NCBI RefSeq assembly: GCF_036906915.1
Contig: NZ_JBAKHX010000010.1
Location: 62,001-126,000, forward strand
DNA length: 64,000 bases
Reading direction: 5' to 3'
DNA from: Phytohabitans sp036906915
GTDB taxonomy: Bacteria > Actinomycetota > Actinomycetes > Mycobacteriales > Micromonosporaceae
This document shows positions 1 to 8,914 of this stretch, in pieces (within the stretch, counting starts at the first letter, position 1; each line of letters opens with the position of its first letter). The position numbers and the translations under genes are program-made. The notes beneath the pieces were generated by a model. It searched no databases. It saw nothing but the letters and a program-made list of their open reading frames with translations, and had not been told where the DNA came from.

Positions 1-1809
1 GCCGAGGCGATCGGCTTCTACCGGCTGATGTCCAGCCTGGCCTACCTGCCCAGCTCGCCGACGCTGTTCAATTCGGGCACCCGGCACACCCAGATGTCGT
101 CCTGCTTCCTGGTCGACTCGCCGCGCGACGAGCTCGACTCGATCTACGAGCGCTATCACCAGGTCGCGAAGCTGTCGAAGTTCTCCGGCGGCATCGGCAT
201 CTCCTGGTCCCGCGTCCGCGGCCGGGGCGCGCTGATCCGCGGCACGAACGGCAAGTCCAACGGCATCGTGCCGTTCCTCAAGACCCTCGACGCCGGCGTG
301 GCCGCGGTCAACCAGGGAGGCCGGCGCAAGGGCGCCGCCTGCGTCTATCTCGAACCCTGGCACCCGGACATCGAGGAGTTCCTCGAACTGCGCGACAACA
401 CCGGCGAGGACGCCCGCCGCACGCACAACCTGAACCTGGCCAACTGGATCCCGGACGAGTTCATGCGCCGCGTCGAGGCCGACGCCGACTGGTCCCTGAT
501 CGACCCGAGCGACGCGCCGGAGCTGCCCGACCTGTACGGCGAGGAGTTCGAGGAGGCCTACCGCGCGGCCGAGAAGAAGGCGGTCAAGACGGTCAAGGCC
601 CGTGACCTGTACGGGCGGATGATGCGCACCCTGGCGCAGACCGGCAACGGGTGGATGACGTTCAAGGACGCGTCGAACCGGCTGTCCAACCAGACCGGCG
701 CCCCGGGCAACACCATCCACCTGTCGAACCTGTGCACCGAGATCCTCGAGGTCAACGGCGACGACGAGACGGCGGTGTGCAACCTGGGCTCGATCAACCT
801 GGGCGCGCACGTCACCGCCGACGGAGTCGACTGGAAGAAGCTGCGTGCGACGGTGCGCACCGCGGTCCTCTTCCTGGACCGGGTCATCGACATCAACTTC
901 TACCCGTCCGCGCAGGCGGCGGCGTCGAACCCGCGGTGGCGGCCGGTTGGCCTCGGGCTGATGGGCCTGCAGGACGCGTTCTTCACGCTCCGGTTACCGT
1001 TCGACGCGGACGCCGCCCGGGAGCTGTCCACCCGGGTACAGGAGGAGATCTTCCTGTCCGCGCTGGAGACGTCCGCCGAGTTGGCCGAGCGGTTCGGCAC
1101 GCATCCGGCGTACCCGGAAACCCGCGCCGCCCAGGGTGAGCTGCACCCGGACCTGTGGGGCGTCGAACCGTCGCAGACCGATCGGTGGGCGGCGCTGCGA
1201 TCGAAGATCGCGGCGACCGGCCTGCGCAACTCGCTGGTGGTCGCGATCGCGCCGACGGCCACGATCGCCTCCATCGCCGGCTGCTACGAGTGCATCGAGC
1301 CGCAGGTGTCCAACCTGTTCAAGCGCGAGACCATGTCGGGCGAGTTCCTTCAGATCAACACCTATCTGGTACGCGAGCTGAAGGCGCGCGGGCTGTGGAC
1401 GGCGCCGATCCGCGAGCAGATCAAGCGGGCCGAGGGGTCCGTGCAAGGCATCGCGGACCTGCCCGCCGACGTTCGCGAGCTGTTCCGCACCGCCTGGGAA
1501 CTGCCGCAGCGCTCCCTGATCGACCTGGCCGCCGCCCGCGCGCCGTACATCGACCAGTCGCAGTCGCTGAACCTGTTCCTGAGCGCGCCCACCATCGGCA
1601 AGCTCTCATCGATGTACCTGTACGCCTGGAAAGCCGGACTGAAGACGACCTATTACCTGCGGTCGCGACCGGCGACCCGGATCCAGCAGGCCACCGTCGC
1701 CATCACCACCCAGGTAGCAGCAGTCACCGACGGCTCCAACGTCTCAGTCGTCTCCGACGACGTGGCCTGCTCCCTGGAGAACCCCGAGACCTGCGAGGCG
1801 TGCCAATGA
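1..1809 (+). CDS. nrdA: Class I ribonucleoside-diphosphate reductase, alpha subunit (5' end cut by window)
   Basis: This is the large catalytic subunit of class I ribonucleotide reductase, which reduces ribonucleoside diphosphates to deoxyribonucleotides. The reading frame is open from base 1, so the N-terminal ATP-cone region lies outside the window; about 602 residues are visible. Active-site landmarks are present: a cysteine in SSCFLVDS near the start, NLCTEI with the thiyl-radical Cys and adjacent Glu, CNLGSINL, and the C-terminal CEACQ pair that passes electrons from thioredoxin or glutaredoxin. The stop overlaps the start of the beta-subunit gene in ATGA, implying translational coupling. 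The C-terminus is of the NrdA/NrdE class I type; whether it is Ia or Ib cannot be settled from this fragment alone. Confidence 0.95.
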   Translation, partial: AEAIGFYRLMSSLAYLPSSPTLFNSGTRHTQMSSCFLVDSPRDELDSIYERYHQVAKLSKFSGGIGISWSRVRGRGALIRGTNGKSNGIVPFLKTLDAGVAAVNQGGRRKGAACVYLEPWHPDIEEFLELRDNTGEDARRTHNLNLANWIPDEFMRRVEADADWSLIDPSDAPELPDLYGEEFEEAYRAAEKKAVKTVKARDLYGRMMRTLAQTGNGWMTFKDASNRLSNQTGAPGNTIHLSNLCTEILEVNGDDETAVCNLGSINLGAHVTADGVDWKKLRATVRTAVLFLDRVIDINFYPSAQAAASNPRWRPVGLGLMGLQDAFFTLRLPFDADAARELSTRVQEEIFLSALETSAELAERFGTHPAYPETRAAQGELHPDLWGVEPSQTDRWAALRSKIAATGLRNSLVVAIAPTATIASIAGCYECIEPQVSNLFKRETMSGEFLQINTYLVRELKARGLWTAPIREQIKRAEGSVQGIADLPADVRELFRTAWELPQRSLIDLAAARAPYIDQSQSLNLFLSAPTIGKLSSMYLYAWKAGLKTTYYLRSRPATRIQQATVAITTQVAAVTDGSNVSVVSDDVACSLENPETCEACQ

Positions 1810-2804
1810 TGCTGCTCGACCCGGGCATGGACCTGACCCTGCGGCCCATGCGGTATCCGCACTTCTTCGACCGCTTCAAGGACGCCATCAAGAACACCTG
1901 GACGGTCGAGGAGGTGGACCTGCACTCCGACCTCGCCGACCTGTCGAAGCTCTCCCCCGCGGAGAAGCACCTGGTCAGCCGGCTGGTCGCGTTCTTCGCC
2001 ACCGGCGACACCATCGTCGCCAACAACCTCGTGCTCAACCTCTACCAGCACGTCAACTCGCCCGAGGGACGGCTCTACCTGTCGCGGCAGCTGTTCGAAG
2101 AGGCGGTACACGTCCAGTTCTACCTGAACCTGCTCGACACGTACGTACCGGACGAGCAGGAGCGGTTCGAGGCGTTCGCCGCGGTGGAGAACATTCCCTC
2201 GATCGCCCGCAAGGCCGAGTTCTGCTTCAAGTGGATCGACTCGATCTTCGAGCTGCGCGAGCTGAAGACCCGGGACGACCGGCGGGCGTTCCTGCTCAAC
2301 CTGATCTGCTTCGCCGCCTGCATCGAGGGCCTGTTCTTCTACGGCGCCTTCGCGTACGTCTACTACCTGCGCTCCCGTGGCCTGCTGCACGGCCTCGCCA
2401 GCGGCACCAACTGGGTGTTCCGCGACGAATCAATGCATATGGCATTCGCGTTCGACGTGGTGGACACCGTGCGCCAGGAGGAGCCGGACCTGTTCGACGC
2501 CGAGATGGAGCAGCAGGTCAGGGACATGCTCGCCGAGGCTGTCGAGTGCGAGGTGCAGTTCGCGGCCGATCTGCTCGAACAGGGCGTGTCCGGCATGTCG
2601 CTGGGCGACATGCGCGAGTACCTGCAGCACGTCGCCGACCGGCGGCTCGCCGTGCTGGGCATCGAGCCGATGTACGGCAGCAAGAACCCGTTCGCGTTCA
2701 TGGAACTGCAGGACGTGCAGGAACTGTCGAACTTCTTCGAACGGCGGGTGTCCGCGTACCAGGTCGGGGTGAGCGGCACGGTCAGCTTCGACGACGACTT
2801 CTGA
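1806..2804 (+). CDS. nrdB: Class I ribonucleotide reductase, diiron beta subunit
   Basis: This is the radical-generating small subunit, 332 residues, and the partner of the preceding gene. The start at 1806 overlaps the nrdA stop; a second Met follows at 1809, and both are plausible. Diiron ligands follow the NrdB pattern: Asp68 in ATGDTIV, Glu99 and His102 in EEAVHVQFY, Glu174 in CIEGLFF, and Glu208 with His211 in DESMHM. Tyr106 sits seven residues after Glu99, where the tyrosyl radical is carried in the Escherichia coli enzyme. This points to a tyrosyl-radical enzyme rather than a Phe-containing subclass Ic one. The gene is full length for the family and closes the operon, with about 70 bases to the next gene. 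Confidence 0.95.
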   Translation: MMLLDPGMDLTLRPMRYPHFFDRFKDAIKNTWTVEEVDLHSDLADLSKLSPAEKHLVSRLVAFFATGDTIVANNLVLNLYQHVNSPEGRLYLSRQLFEEAVHVQFYLNLLDTYVPDEQERFEAFAAVENIPSIARKAEFCFKWIDSIFELRELKTRDDRRAFLLNLICFAACIEGLFFYGAFAYVYYLRSRGLLHGLASGTNWVFRDESMHMAFAFDVVDTVRQEEPDLFDAEMEQQVRDMLAEAVECEVQFAADLLEQGVSGMSLGDMREYLQHVADRRLAVLGIEPMYGSKNPFAFMELQDVQELSNFFERRVSAYQVGVSGTVSFDDDF

Positions 2805-2873
2805 CCGGACCGATCTGAGACCGTCGTACGACCCTCTCTTTCCTGCCCTCGTGCCCCATGGCACGATCACGCC

Positions 2874-4220
2874 GTGTCCATTTCGCGTCGTGGCGTCATC
2901 AGCGCCGGGCTGGCCGCGGTGGCGGCCGGCCTGGCCGGCTGCGCCAGCCAGTCGTCCCCGGTCTGGACGGACGGCCTGGACGCCTCCACCGGCCCGGAGG
3001 CCTCCGGCGCCGGCGCCGCCGGGATCAAGCCCGCGCCCACCGCCACCGCGACACCGTCCGCGGGAGCCGCCAAACCCCGACCCGTCGCCGCCTACGAGGC
3101 GAAACTGGCCGCCGAGCTGCGCCGGTTCCTCAAGCCCACTCCAGAGAACCCCAAACACCCCACCTACGCCGGCGCGACGGCACTCGTCATGATCAACGGA
3201 CGGGTCGACTGTCACATCGCGGTCGGGCACGCGCTGCGCTACGGCGCCGGACCGGTCGAGCTGTCCGAGGCCAAGCGGGTGCCGATGTACCGGGACTCCA
3301 TCTTCGACCTCGCCTCGCTCACCAAGGTGTACGCGTCCATCCTCGTTCTCCAGCAGGTCGAGAAGGGCAGGCTGGACCTGGCCGCACCGGTCGCCAGCTA
3401 CCTGCCCGACTTCAGCGGCGCGGGCAAGGACAAGGTCACCGTCCAGATGCTGCTCACACACACCAGCGCCCTCCCCGTCGGCGCCAAGGTCGCCGGCCTG
3501 CCCAACCTGGCCGCCAAACGCAAGGCGGTACTGGCCACGCCGCTGATCAGCGGTGCCACGCCTGGTGACGCGTACCGGTACTCCAGCGTCGGTCTCATGG
3601 TCGCGGCCATGCTGGTCGAGAAGGTCACCGGCCAATCCCTCGACAAGGCGCTCAAGGACGGCATCACCGGTCCACTCGGCCTGCGCGACACCGGGTTCAA
3701 ACCGCTCACCTGGCTCAACTCCCACGATCAAGCCCAGCGACTGGTCGCTACCGACGCCCGCTCGTCACGCGGCCTGCTACGCGGCGTCGTCCACGACGAC
3801 GTCGCCAATCAGATGGGCGGCGTCGCGGGCAGTGCCGGCATCTTCGCCACCGCCAAGGACGTCGCCGCGATCGGGCAGGCCCTCCTGAACGGTGGCAAGG
3901 GCCTGCTCACCGCCGCGACCGTGCGGAAGATGCTCGCCAACCACAACCAGGGCCTGCCGGCGATCGACCCCGACCGCCCAGGACGCCCCTCGGACCACGG
4001 CCTCGGCCTCACCCTGCGCCAGCCGTGGTTCATGGGCCGGCTCTCCGCCGCGGCCACCTTCGGCCACACCGGCTTCACCGGCACCTCACTGCTGGTCGAA
4101 CCTCGCCGCAAGCTCGTACTGGTCCTGCTGACCAACCGCGCCCACCCGAACTGGAGCTGGGCCAACCCCGACCCCATGCGCGCCGCTGTCGCCAACATCG
4201 TCGCCGCCGCCATCCCGTAG
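2874..4220 (+). CDS. Serine hydrolase of the beta-lactamase / PBP class C family, lipoprotein
   Basis: This is a 448-residue exported penicillin-binding-protein-like serine hydrolase. The GTG start gives a Tat-type leader beginning SISRRGV, a hydrophobic stretch and a lipobox LAGC, so the mature protein is probably lipid-anchored outside the membrane. An Ala/Thr/Pro-rich linker of about 50 residues follows. Catalytic motifs of the class C family are visible: SLTK (SxxK, Ser about residue 148), a Tyr motif in YRYSSVG near residue 236, and HTG in FGHTGFTG near residue 397. Family members include esterases, D-aminopeptidases, DD-peptidases and AmpC beta-lactamases. Sequence alone does not identify the substrate, and resistance should not be assumed. 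Confidence 0.88.
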   Translation: MSISRRGVISAGLAAVAAGLAGCASQSSPVWTDGLDASTGPEASGAGAAGIKPAPTATATPSAGAAKPRPVAAYEAKLAAELRRFLKPTPENPKHPTYAGATALVMINGRVDCHIAVGHALRYGAGPVELSEAKRVPMYRDSIFDLASLTKVYASILVLQQVEKGRLDLAAPVASYLPDFSGAGKDKVTVQMLLTHTSALPVGAKVAGLPNLAAKRKAVLATPLISGATPGDAYRYSSVGLMVAAMLVEKVTGQSLDKALKDGITGPLGLRDTGFKPLTWLNSHDQAQRLVATDARSSRGLLRGVVHDDVANQMGGVAGSAGIFATAKDVAAIGQALLNGGKGLLTAATVRKMLANHNQGLPAIDPDRPGRPSDHGLGLTLRQPWFMGRLSAAATFGHTGFTGTSLLVEPRRKLVLVLLTNRAHPNWSWANPDPMRAAVANIVAAAIP

Positions 4221-4225
4221 CGGTA

Positions 4226-7200
4226 TCAACGCGGCACCTGGCGCCGGGCCTGTGCCACCTCGTCGAGCGCCTGCCGGGCATGGCGGCCGCCGAGCACGTA
4301 CCCGGTGCCCTCGTGGACTTCGACGGCCTCCCGCGCGTGCCGCTCAGCGGCGTCCAGGTCGCCGCTGGCCAGCTCGGCGAAGGCCAGCGCGGTAAGGGCG
4401 ACCCCGTGCTGGAGCCCGAGACCGTACTCCTGGGCGTCGGCCAGAGCCTGCCGAGCGAACACCGTGCCGGCGGCCGGGTCGCCCAGCTGGCGGCTCGTGT
4501 GCGCCAGGCCGATGCGGGCCTTGGTGGCGCTGCGACGCTGGCCGCCGTCGCCCACCAGGCGCAACGCCTCGCGGAACGACTCGGCGGCGGCCGAATACTC
4601 CTCCCGGACGAGGTGCACGCCGCCCCGCGCGACCAGGGTCTCCGCGGCGACGCGCGGCACGTCGAGGTCGCGCGCCTCGGCCACCGCCGCGTTCGCCGTT
4701 GCCAGCGCCTCGTCGAGGCGCCCGGCGTCGCGGTACACCGACGCCAGGTTCGCCATCGCCTCCGCGGTGTCCGCCGCGGAGCGTAGGTCGTCGAACGCGG
4801 CCTTGGCCTCGCCGAGCAGCGTGGCGGCCTCTTCCAGCCGGTACAGCACCCGGTACACCTGGCCGAGGTTGGCGCGGGCGACGGCGCCGGAGTGCGGGGA
4901 GTTGATGCGGTCGCAGAGATCACGCGCCCGCGCGCTGGCGTCCTCGGCCGCCGCCATGTCACCCATCTCCAGGTAGGTGCCGCCGAGGTTCACGAGGGCG
5001 TTCGCCGTGACGAACTCCTGGCCGCTGGCGCTGGGCAGGGCCAGAACCTCGCGGAAGAGTTCGGCGGCCTTGGCAAGGTGCCCCAGCTCCAGGCGAACCA
5101 CACCCAGGTTGCTCAGTGCGGCGCCCTCGATGGCGGGCAGCCCGGCGGTGTGGCTCGCGATCCGGGCCTGCTCCATCTCGTCGAGCGCCTCCGGGTACCG
5201 GGACAGGTGCCAGAACAGGGTGCCCAGGCTCAGGTGCATGGCAGCCTGCGCAGGCAGGTGGCCGGCGCGGTCGGCCGCTCCGAGCCCGGCGCTGACCGCG
5301 GCCCGCCACTGCTCGGTGGTGCTATGCGAGTGGAAGTAGCCGCGCAGCGCGTCCGCCAGGTGCCACGCGTACGCCGGTAACGTGTCCTCGGCGGCCGCGA
5401 TGACCGCTGCCAGGTTCTGCGCTTCGGTGTCCAGGTAGGACAGCGCGTCGGCGGCGGTCCGGAAGCGTATCCCGGTGGCCGCGTCGGGCACCGGCCGGCT
5501 GAGCCGGACCAGGTCCGGATACAGGGTCGCGCCGGCCGCGTCCACCGCCCGCAGGTAGTGGTCGAAGAGCCGGCCTAGCGCGGCCAGCCGTTCGGCGTCG
5601 GGCTCCTCGGCCGCGGCCCGCTCAGCCGCGTACATCCGCAACAGGTCGTGCAGCTGGTGCCGCCCGGCGCGGTGCTGCTGTACGAGGCTCCGCGCGGCCA
5701 GATGGTCCAGCAGGTCCTCGGCCTCCGGCGGCGCGACCCCGAGCAGCGCCGCCACCGTTTCCCGGGTGAAGTCCCCGCCCGGTACCACGCCGAGCAGGCG
5801 GAACAGGCGCTGGACCGGCGGCGGCAGCGCCTCGTACGAGAGCGCGAACGTGGCGCGTACCGCCGCCTGCGGATCGCCCGCGACGGCCAGGTAGCGCAGC
5901 CGGTCCCCGGCCCGCATCTGCCGCACGTAGTCCGCCACGTCGGCGCGTGGCCGCCGGATGAGGTTCGCGGCGGCCAGCCGCAGCGCCAGCGGCAGGTAGC
6001 CGCACAGCCGCGCCAGCTCGGCCATCAGGTCCGGTGACTCGCTCGCCACGTCGGGGACGAGCTCCGCGAGCAGCGTGTGCGCGTCCTGCGGGGGCAGCAC
6101 GTCGAGCGTCACCATCCGGACGTCGTGCAGGGCGGCGAGGCCGCGCAGGTCCGCCCTGCTGGTCACGAGCACCACGGGTCCGGCCGTACCGGGTAGCAGT
6201 GGCCGGACCTGCGCCGCGTCGGCGGCATCGTCCAGGAGCAGCAGCACGCGGCGACCCGCGAGGCGGGACCGCAGGAGCGCCGCGCGAGCTTCCAGGAGGT
6301 CGGGAAGCGCAGCCGCGTCGAGACCGGAGACCTGCAGCAGCTCGGCGAGCACGTCCATCGGGTCGCGGCCGAGGCCGCCCGCGCCGGCCAGTCGCACGTA
6401 CCACTGGCCATCCGGGAACCGGTCGCGAAGGTGATGAGCGATCCGCACGGCCAACGCGGTCTTGCCGGCACCCGGCGGTCCCCAGATGGCCATCATCGGC
6501 ACCAAGCTGGCGTCACGGGGGTTCAGCTCGCGCTCCGCCCTCGCGATCACGTCCGCCCGCCCCACGTACATGCGGAGGTCGAGCGGCAGTGTGCACAGCG
6601 CGTTCCACCGTCCGGCGGGACGCGGCGTCGGCCGGCCGGCCGACGGCACCGGCTCCACCTGGCCGGTCAGCACCGCCTGGTGCAGCGCGCGCAGCTCCGT
6701 GCCGGGCTCGATACCCAGCTCGTGCCGCAGCTTCCGGTCGATGGCCCGGTACGCCTCCAGCGCGTCGGCCTGGCGCCCGCTGCGGGAGAGGGCGAGGACG
6801 AGCTGCTGCCAGAACCGCTCCCGCAGCGGATGCTCCGCGACCAGGCCGCGCAGCTCCGAGATCAGGTCGGCGTGCCTGCCACCCGCGAGTTCCGCCGCCA
6901 CGCAGCGCTCGATGACCCGCAGACGCTCCTCTTCCAGCGCCTGTGCGGGCCCACGCAGCGCGTCGGACGGCACGTCGGCGAGGACTCGACCCCGCCAGAG
7001 CGCGAGCGCGGCGCGCAGGCACCCGGACTCCGCCACCGGGTCGGCGTCGAGCGCCGCCTTGTCGGCCTGCTCCAGCAGGGCCCGGAACTCGTGCAGGTCG
7101 AGCGCCACCGGAGGCACGTTGATCGCATACCCATCGCCGTGGGTGACGATCAGGTCGGGCCGGCCGAACGCGCGACGGAGCCGATGCACGTAGGTGTGCA

Positions 7201-7573
7201 AGGCACCGCGCGCGCCGGCAGGTGACGCCTCAGCCCACACGTACTCCAGCAGGTCGGCGACCGGCACGACCTGGTTGGCGCGCAGCAGCAGCGCACCGAG
7301 CAGCGCCCGGTGCTTGACGGCCGGCACGGGCACCGGCTGCCCGTCGACCACGGCCCGTAGCGGTCCGAGTACGCCGAACTCGACTCCCCCTCGCGACGCC
7401 AACACCCCCCTGTCATTGGCGATCACGATGGAGTGTGGCATACCACTACAAAACTGCACCTGATCTGTCGTCGACGCACCACACGCCTCGGTCAGCGGGA
7501 TCGCCTTGGTCCGCTCGTCCGGCTGCCCGACGATCGGAGCCGCCACGAGACAACCGGCTCGTTGTGAGCTCAC
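4226..7573 (-). CDS. AfsR/SARP-family regulator: winged helix, BTAD, NB-ARC ATPase, TPR repeats
   Basis: This is a 1115-residue pathway regulator with the full AfsR-like architecture. After a poorly conserved 65-residue leader comes an OmpR-type winged helix beginning VEFGVLGPLRAVVDG, then the bacterial transcriptional activation domain to about residue 300. A STAND/NB-ARC ATPase follows, with a P-loop GPPGAGKTAL near residue 365 and LLLLDDAAD as a Walker B-like strand. Tetratricopeptide repeats run from about residue 700 to the end. SARP proteins usually activate secondary metabolism. The GTG start at 7573 is preferred over the internal ATG at 7441 because AGGGGAAG lies just upstream and a SARP-like promoter sits about 30 bases further back. 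No biosynthetic cluster adjoins it; the divergent neighbour is the metal importer. Confidence 0.9.
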   Translation of the reverse strand: MSSQRAGCLVAAPIVGQPDERTKAIPLTEACGASTTDQVQFCSGMPHSIVIANDRGVLASRGGVEFGVLGPLRAVVDGQPVPVPAVKHRALLGALLLRANQVVPVADLLEYVWAEASPAGARGALHTYVHRLRRAFGRPDLIVTHGDGYAINVPPVALDLHEFRALLEQADKAALDADPVAESGCLRAALALWRGRVLADVPSDALRGPAQALEEERLRVIERCVAAELAGGRHADLISELRGLVAEHPLRERFWQQLVLALSRSGRQADALEAYRAIDRKLRHELGIEPGTELRALHQAVLTGQVEPVPSAGRPTPRPAGRWNALCTLPLDLRMYVGRADVIARAERELNPRDASLVPMMAIWGPPGAGKTALAVRIAHHLRDRFPDGQWYVRLAGAGGLGRDPMDVLAELLQVSGLDAAALPDLLEARAALLRSRLAGRRVLLLLDDAADAAQVRPLLPGTAGPVVLVTSRADLRGLAALHDVRMVTLDVLPPQDAHTLLAELVPDVASESPDLMAELARLCGYLPLALRLAAANLIRRPRADVADYVRQMRAGDRLRYLAVAGDPQAAVRATFALSYEALPPPVQRLFRLLGVVPGGDFTRETVAALLGVAPPEAEDLLDHLAARSLVQQHRAGRHQLHDLLRMYAAERAAAEEPDAERLAALGRLFDHYLRAVDAAGATLYPDLVRLSRPVPDAATGIRFRTAADALSYLDTEAQNLAAVIAAAEDTLPAYAWHLADALRGYFHSHSTTEQWRAAVSAGLGAADRAGHLPAQAAMHLSLGTLFWHLSRYPEALDEMEQARIASHTAGLPAIEGAALSNLGVVRLELGHLAKAAELFREVLALPSASGQEFVTANALVNLGGTYLEMGDMAAAEDASARARDLCDRINSPHSGAVARANLGQVYRVLYRLEEAATLLGEAKAAFDDLRSAADTAEAMANLASVYRDAGRLDEALATANAAVAEARDLDVPRVAAETLVARGGVHLVREEYSAAAESFREALRLVGDGGQRRSATKARIGLAHTSRQLGDPAAGTVFARQALADAQEYGLGLQHGVALTALAFAELASGDLDAAERHAREAVEVHEGTGYVLGGRHARQALDEVAQARRQVPR

Positions 7574-7606
7574 TTTCTTCCCCTCATCGGATCAACCAGC
7601 GCCACG

Positions 7607-7639
7607 ACGCTAGACGCCGGCGCTTTCACCGTCCTTTCA
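7607..7639 (-). promoter_or_regulatory. SARP-box-like promoter of the AfsR-type gene
   Basis: On the minus strand TGAAAG occurs twice with an 11-base period (7639-7634 and 7628-7623). After a further ten bases comes TAGCGT (7612-7607), a good actinomycete -10 element. SARP activators bind direct repeats spaced 11 bases apart and ending roughly 8 bases before the -10, so the geometry matches. The transcript would begin about 7600, leaving a leader of about 27 bases to the GTG at 7573. The inference is autoregulation. Confidence 0.5.
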
Positions 7640-7838
7640 GACGACAGATTGCGGCCCCAGCCCCTCGCCGCGGGTGATGCGACGTATCCGGACGGACCAT
7701 CAGCGAGCCGCCACCGCGCTGCGTGCCCGACCACTCTTGCCACCTCTATGCAGCTGCCCATGTCACCCAATATGCTGGTCCGCGGCGCGCTGATGACGCT
7801 CGGCGACGTCCCGGGAGGGGATCATGGAGACAGTGGCG

Positions 7839-8540
7839 ATGCACATCGCCAACGGCATCGTGAACGCGCAGGTGTCGGCGGTGTTCGCGCTGATCGCCGT
7901 GATCGCGCTGGCGATCTGCGTGGCGCGCGGCCGGGCCGATCTCGACGACCGGTTGGCGCCGATGGCCGGGCTGGTGGCGGCGTTCATATTCGCGGTGCAG
8001 ATGCTCAACTTCCAGGTGCTGCCGGGCGTGTCCGGGCACCTTCTGGGCGGCACTCTCGCCGTGATACTGGTCGGGCCGTGGGTCGGTGCGCTGTGCGTGT
8101 CGACGGTGCTGATCATCCAGTGCCTGCTGTTCGCCGACGGCGGGCTGACGGCGCTCGGTCTCAACATCACCAACATGGCGATCCTCGGCACCGCTGCCGG
8201 ATATCTGCTGGTCGCGGGCCTGCTGCGGGTGCTGCCGAAGACCGCGACCGGGCTGGCGGTCACCGGCTTCGTCGCCTCGGTGATCGGTGTCGTGATCGCC
8301 TCGCAGGGCTTCGTGTTGCAGTACTGGCTGGGCGGCACCACGGACCTGTCGCTGCCGACGATCATCGGCACGATGGCCGGCGTGCACACGCTGATCGGCA
8401 TCGGCGAAGGCCTGATCACAGCCACCACGGTGGCGACGGTCGCGCGCGTCCGCCCCGACCTGGTGTACGCCCTGCGCCGATTCCGCAAGCAGGCCCGCCC
8501 GGCCGCGGGCGTGACGCCGGCGATGAGGAGTGCCTCATGA
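7839..8540 (+). CDS. cbiM: ECF importer substrate-capture protein CbiM (cobalt or nickel)
   Basis: This is the metal-binding membrane component of an energy-coupling factor importer, 233 residues with six or seven hydrophobic segments. I chose the ATG at 7839 rather than the upstream ATG at 7824. It yields an N-terminus MHIANG, and in CbiM/NikM the free Met1 amine, His2 and His67 bind the metal; with this start the conserved SGHLLGG histidine is exactly residue 67. GGAG at 7826-7829 is well placed for it. The upstream ATG has an even stronger GGGAGGGG and would add five residues that spoil the site. The stop overlaps the next gene in ATGA. Sequence does not separate Co2+ from Ni2+, and no cobalamin riboswitch is visible upstream. 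Confidence 0.9.
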   Translation: MHIANGIVNAQVSAVFALIAVIALAICVARGRADLDDRLAPMAGLVAAFIFAVQMLNFQVLPGVSGHLLGGTLAVILVGPWVGALCVSTVLIIQCLLFADGGLTALGLNITNMAILGTAAGYLLVAGLLRVLPKTATGLAVTGFVASVIGVVIASQGFVLQYWLGGTTDLSLPTIIGTMAGVHTLIGIGEGLITATTVATVARVRPDLVYALRRFRKQARPAAGVTPAMRSAS

Positions 8541-8914
8541 CCAAGCGACGGACGTGGCTGTTCCTCGGAGCCGGGCTTCTCGTGGCGCTGCTGCTGGCCG
8601 GCGTGGTCAGTAACTTCGCCTCCTCCAGCCCCGACGGGCTCGACCACACCGCCCGCGAGGGGTGCACCACCAACGCCGAAGGCGAGATCACCGGCGGCAC
8701 GTGCATGGCGCAGGAGGAAGAAGACCACCAGCTGGGCGACAGCCCGCTAGCCGACTACGGGATCAAGGGCATCGACAACGAGTACCTGTCGACCGGGCTG
8801 TCCGGCGCGCTCGGGGTGCTGATCACGTTCGGCCTCGGGGCCGGCGTGTTCTGGCTGGTCCGCCGCCGGGGCCAGGACCGGACGGAGAGCGGGACGGGCA
8901 CCGGGAACGACTGA
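8537..8914 (+). CDS. cbiN: PDGLE-domain (CbiN-like) small membrane component
   Basis: This is a 125-residue protein with a transmembrane helix at about residues 7-25 and another at about 92-112, enclosing an extracytoplasmic loop. The loop contains SSPDGLDHTAREG, the signature of the PDGLE/CbiN family. CbiN-type proteins associate with CbiM and are needed for metal capture or release in cobalt and nickel ECF systems. The loop has an acidic stretch (QEEEEDHQ) and two cysteines (in GCTTN and GTCMA) that could be tested for metal or disulfide roles. It overlaps cbiM by four bases and the next gene by one, so the operon is tightly coupled. Confidence 0.85.
   Translation: MTKRRTWLFLGAGLLVALLLAGVVSNFASSSPDGLDHTAREGCTTNAEGEITGGTCMAQEEEDHQLGDSPLADYGIKGIDNEYLSTGLSGALGVLITFGLGAGVFWLVRRRGQDRTESGTGTGND

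Noticed and set aside
7574..7838. Possible cobalamin riboswitch before the metal importer
   Set aside because: The conserved B12-box and related elements were not found in the gap. A covariance-model search would settle it.
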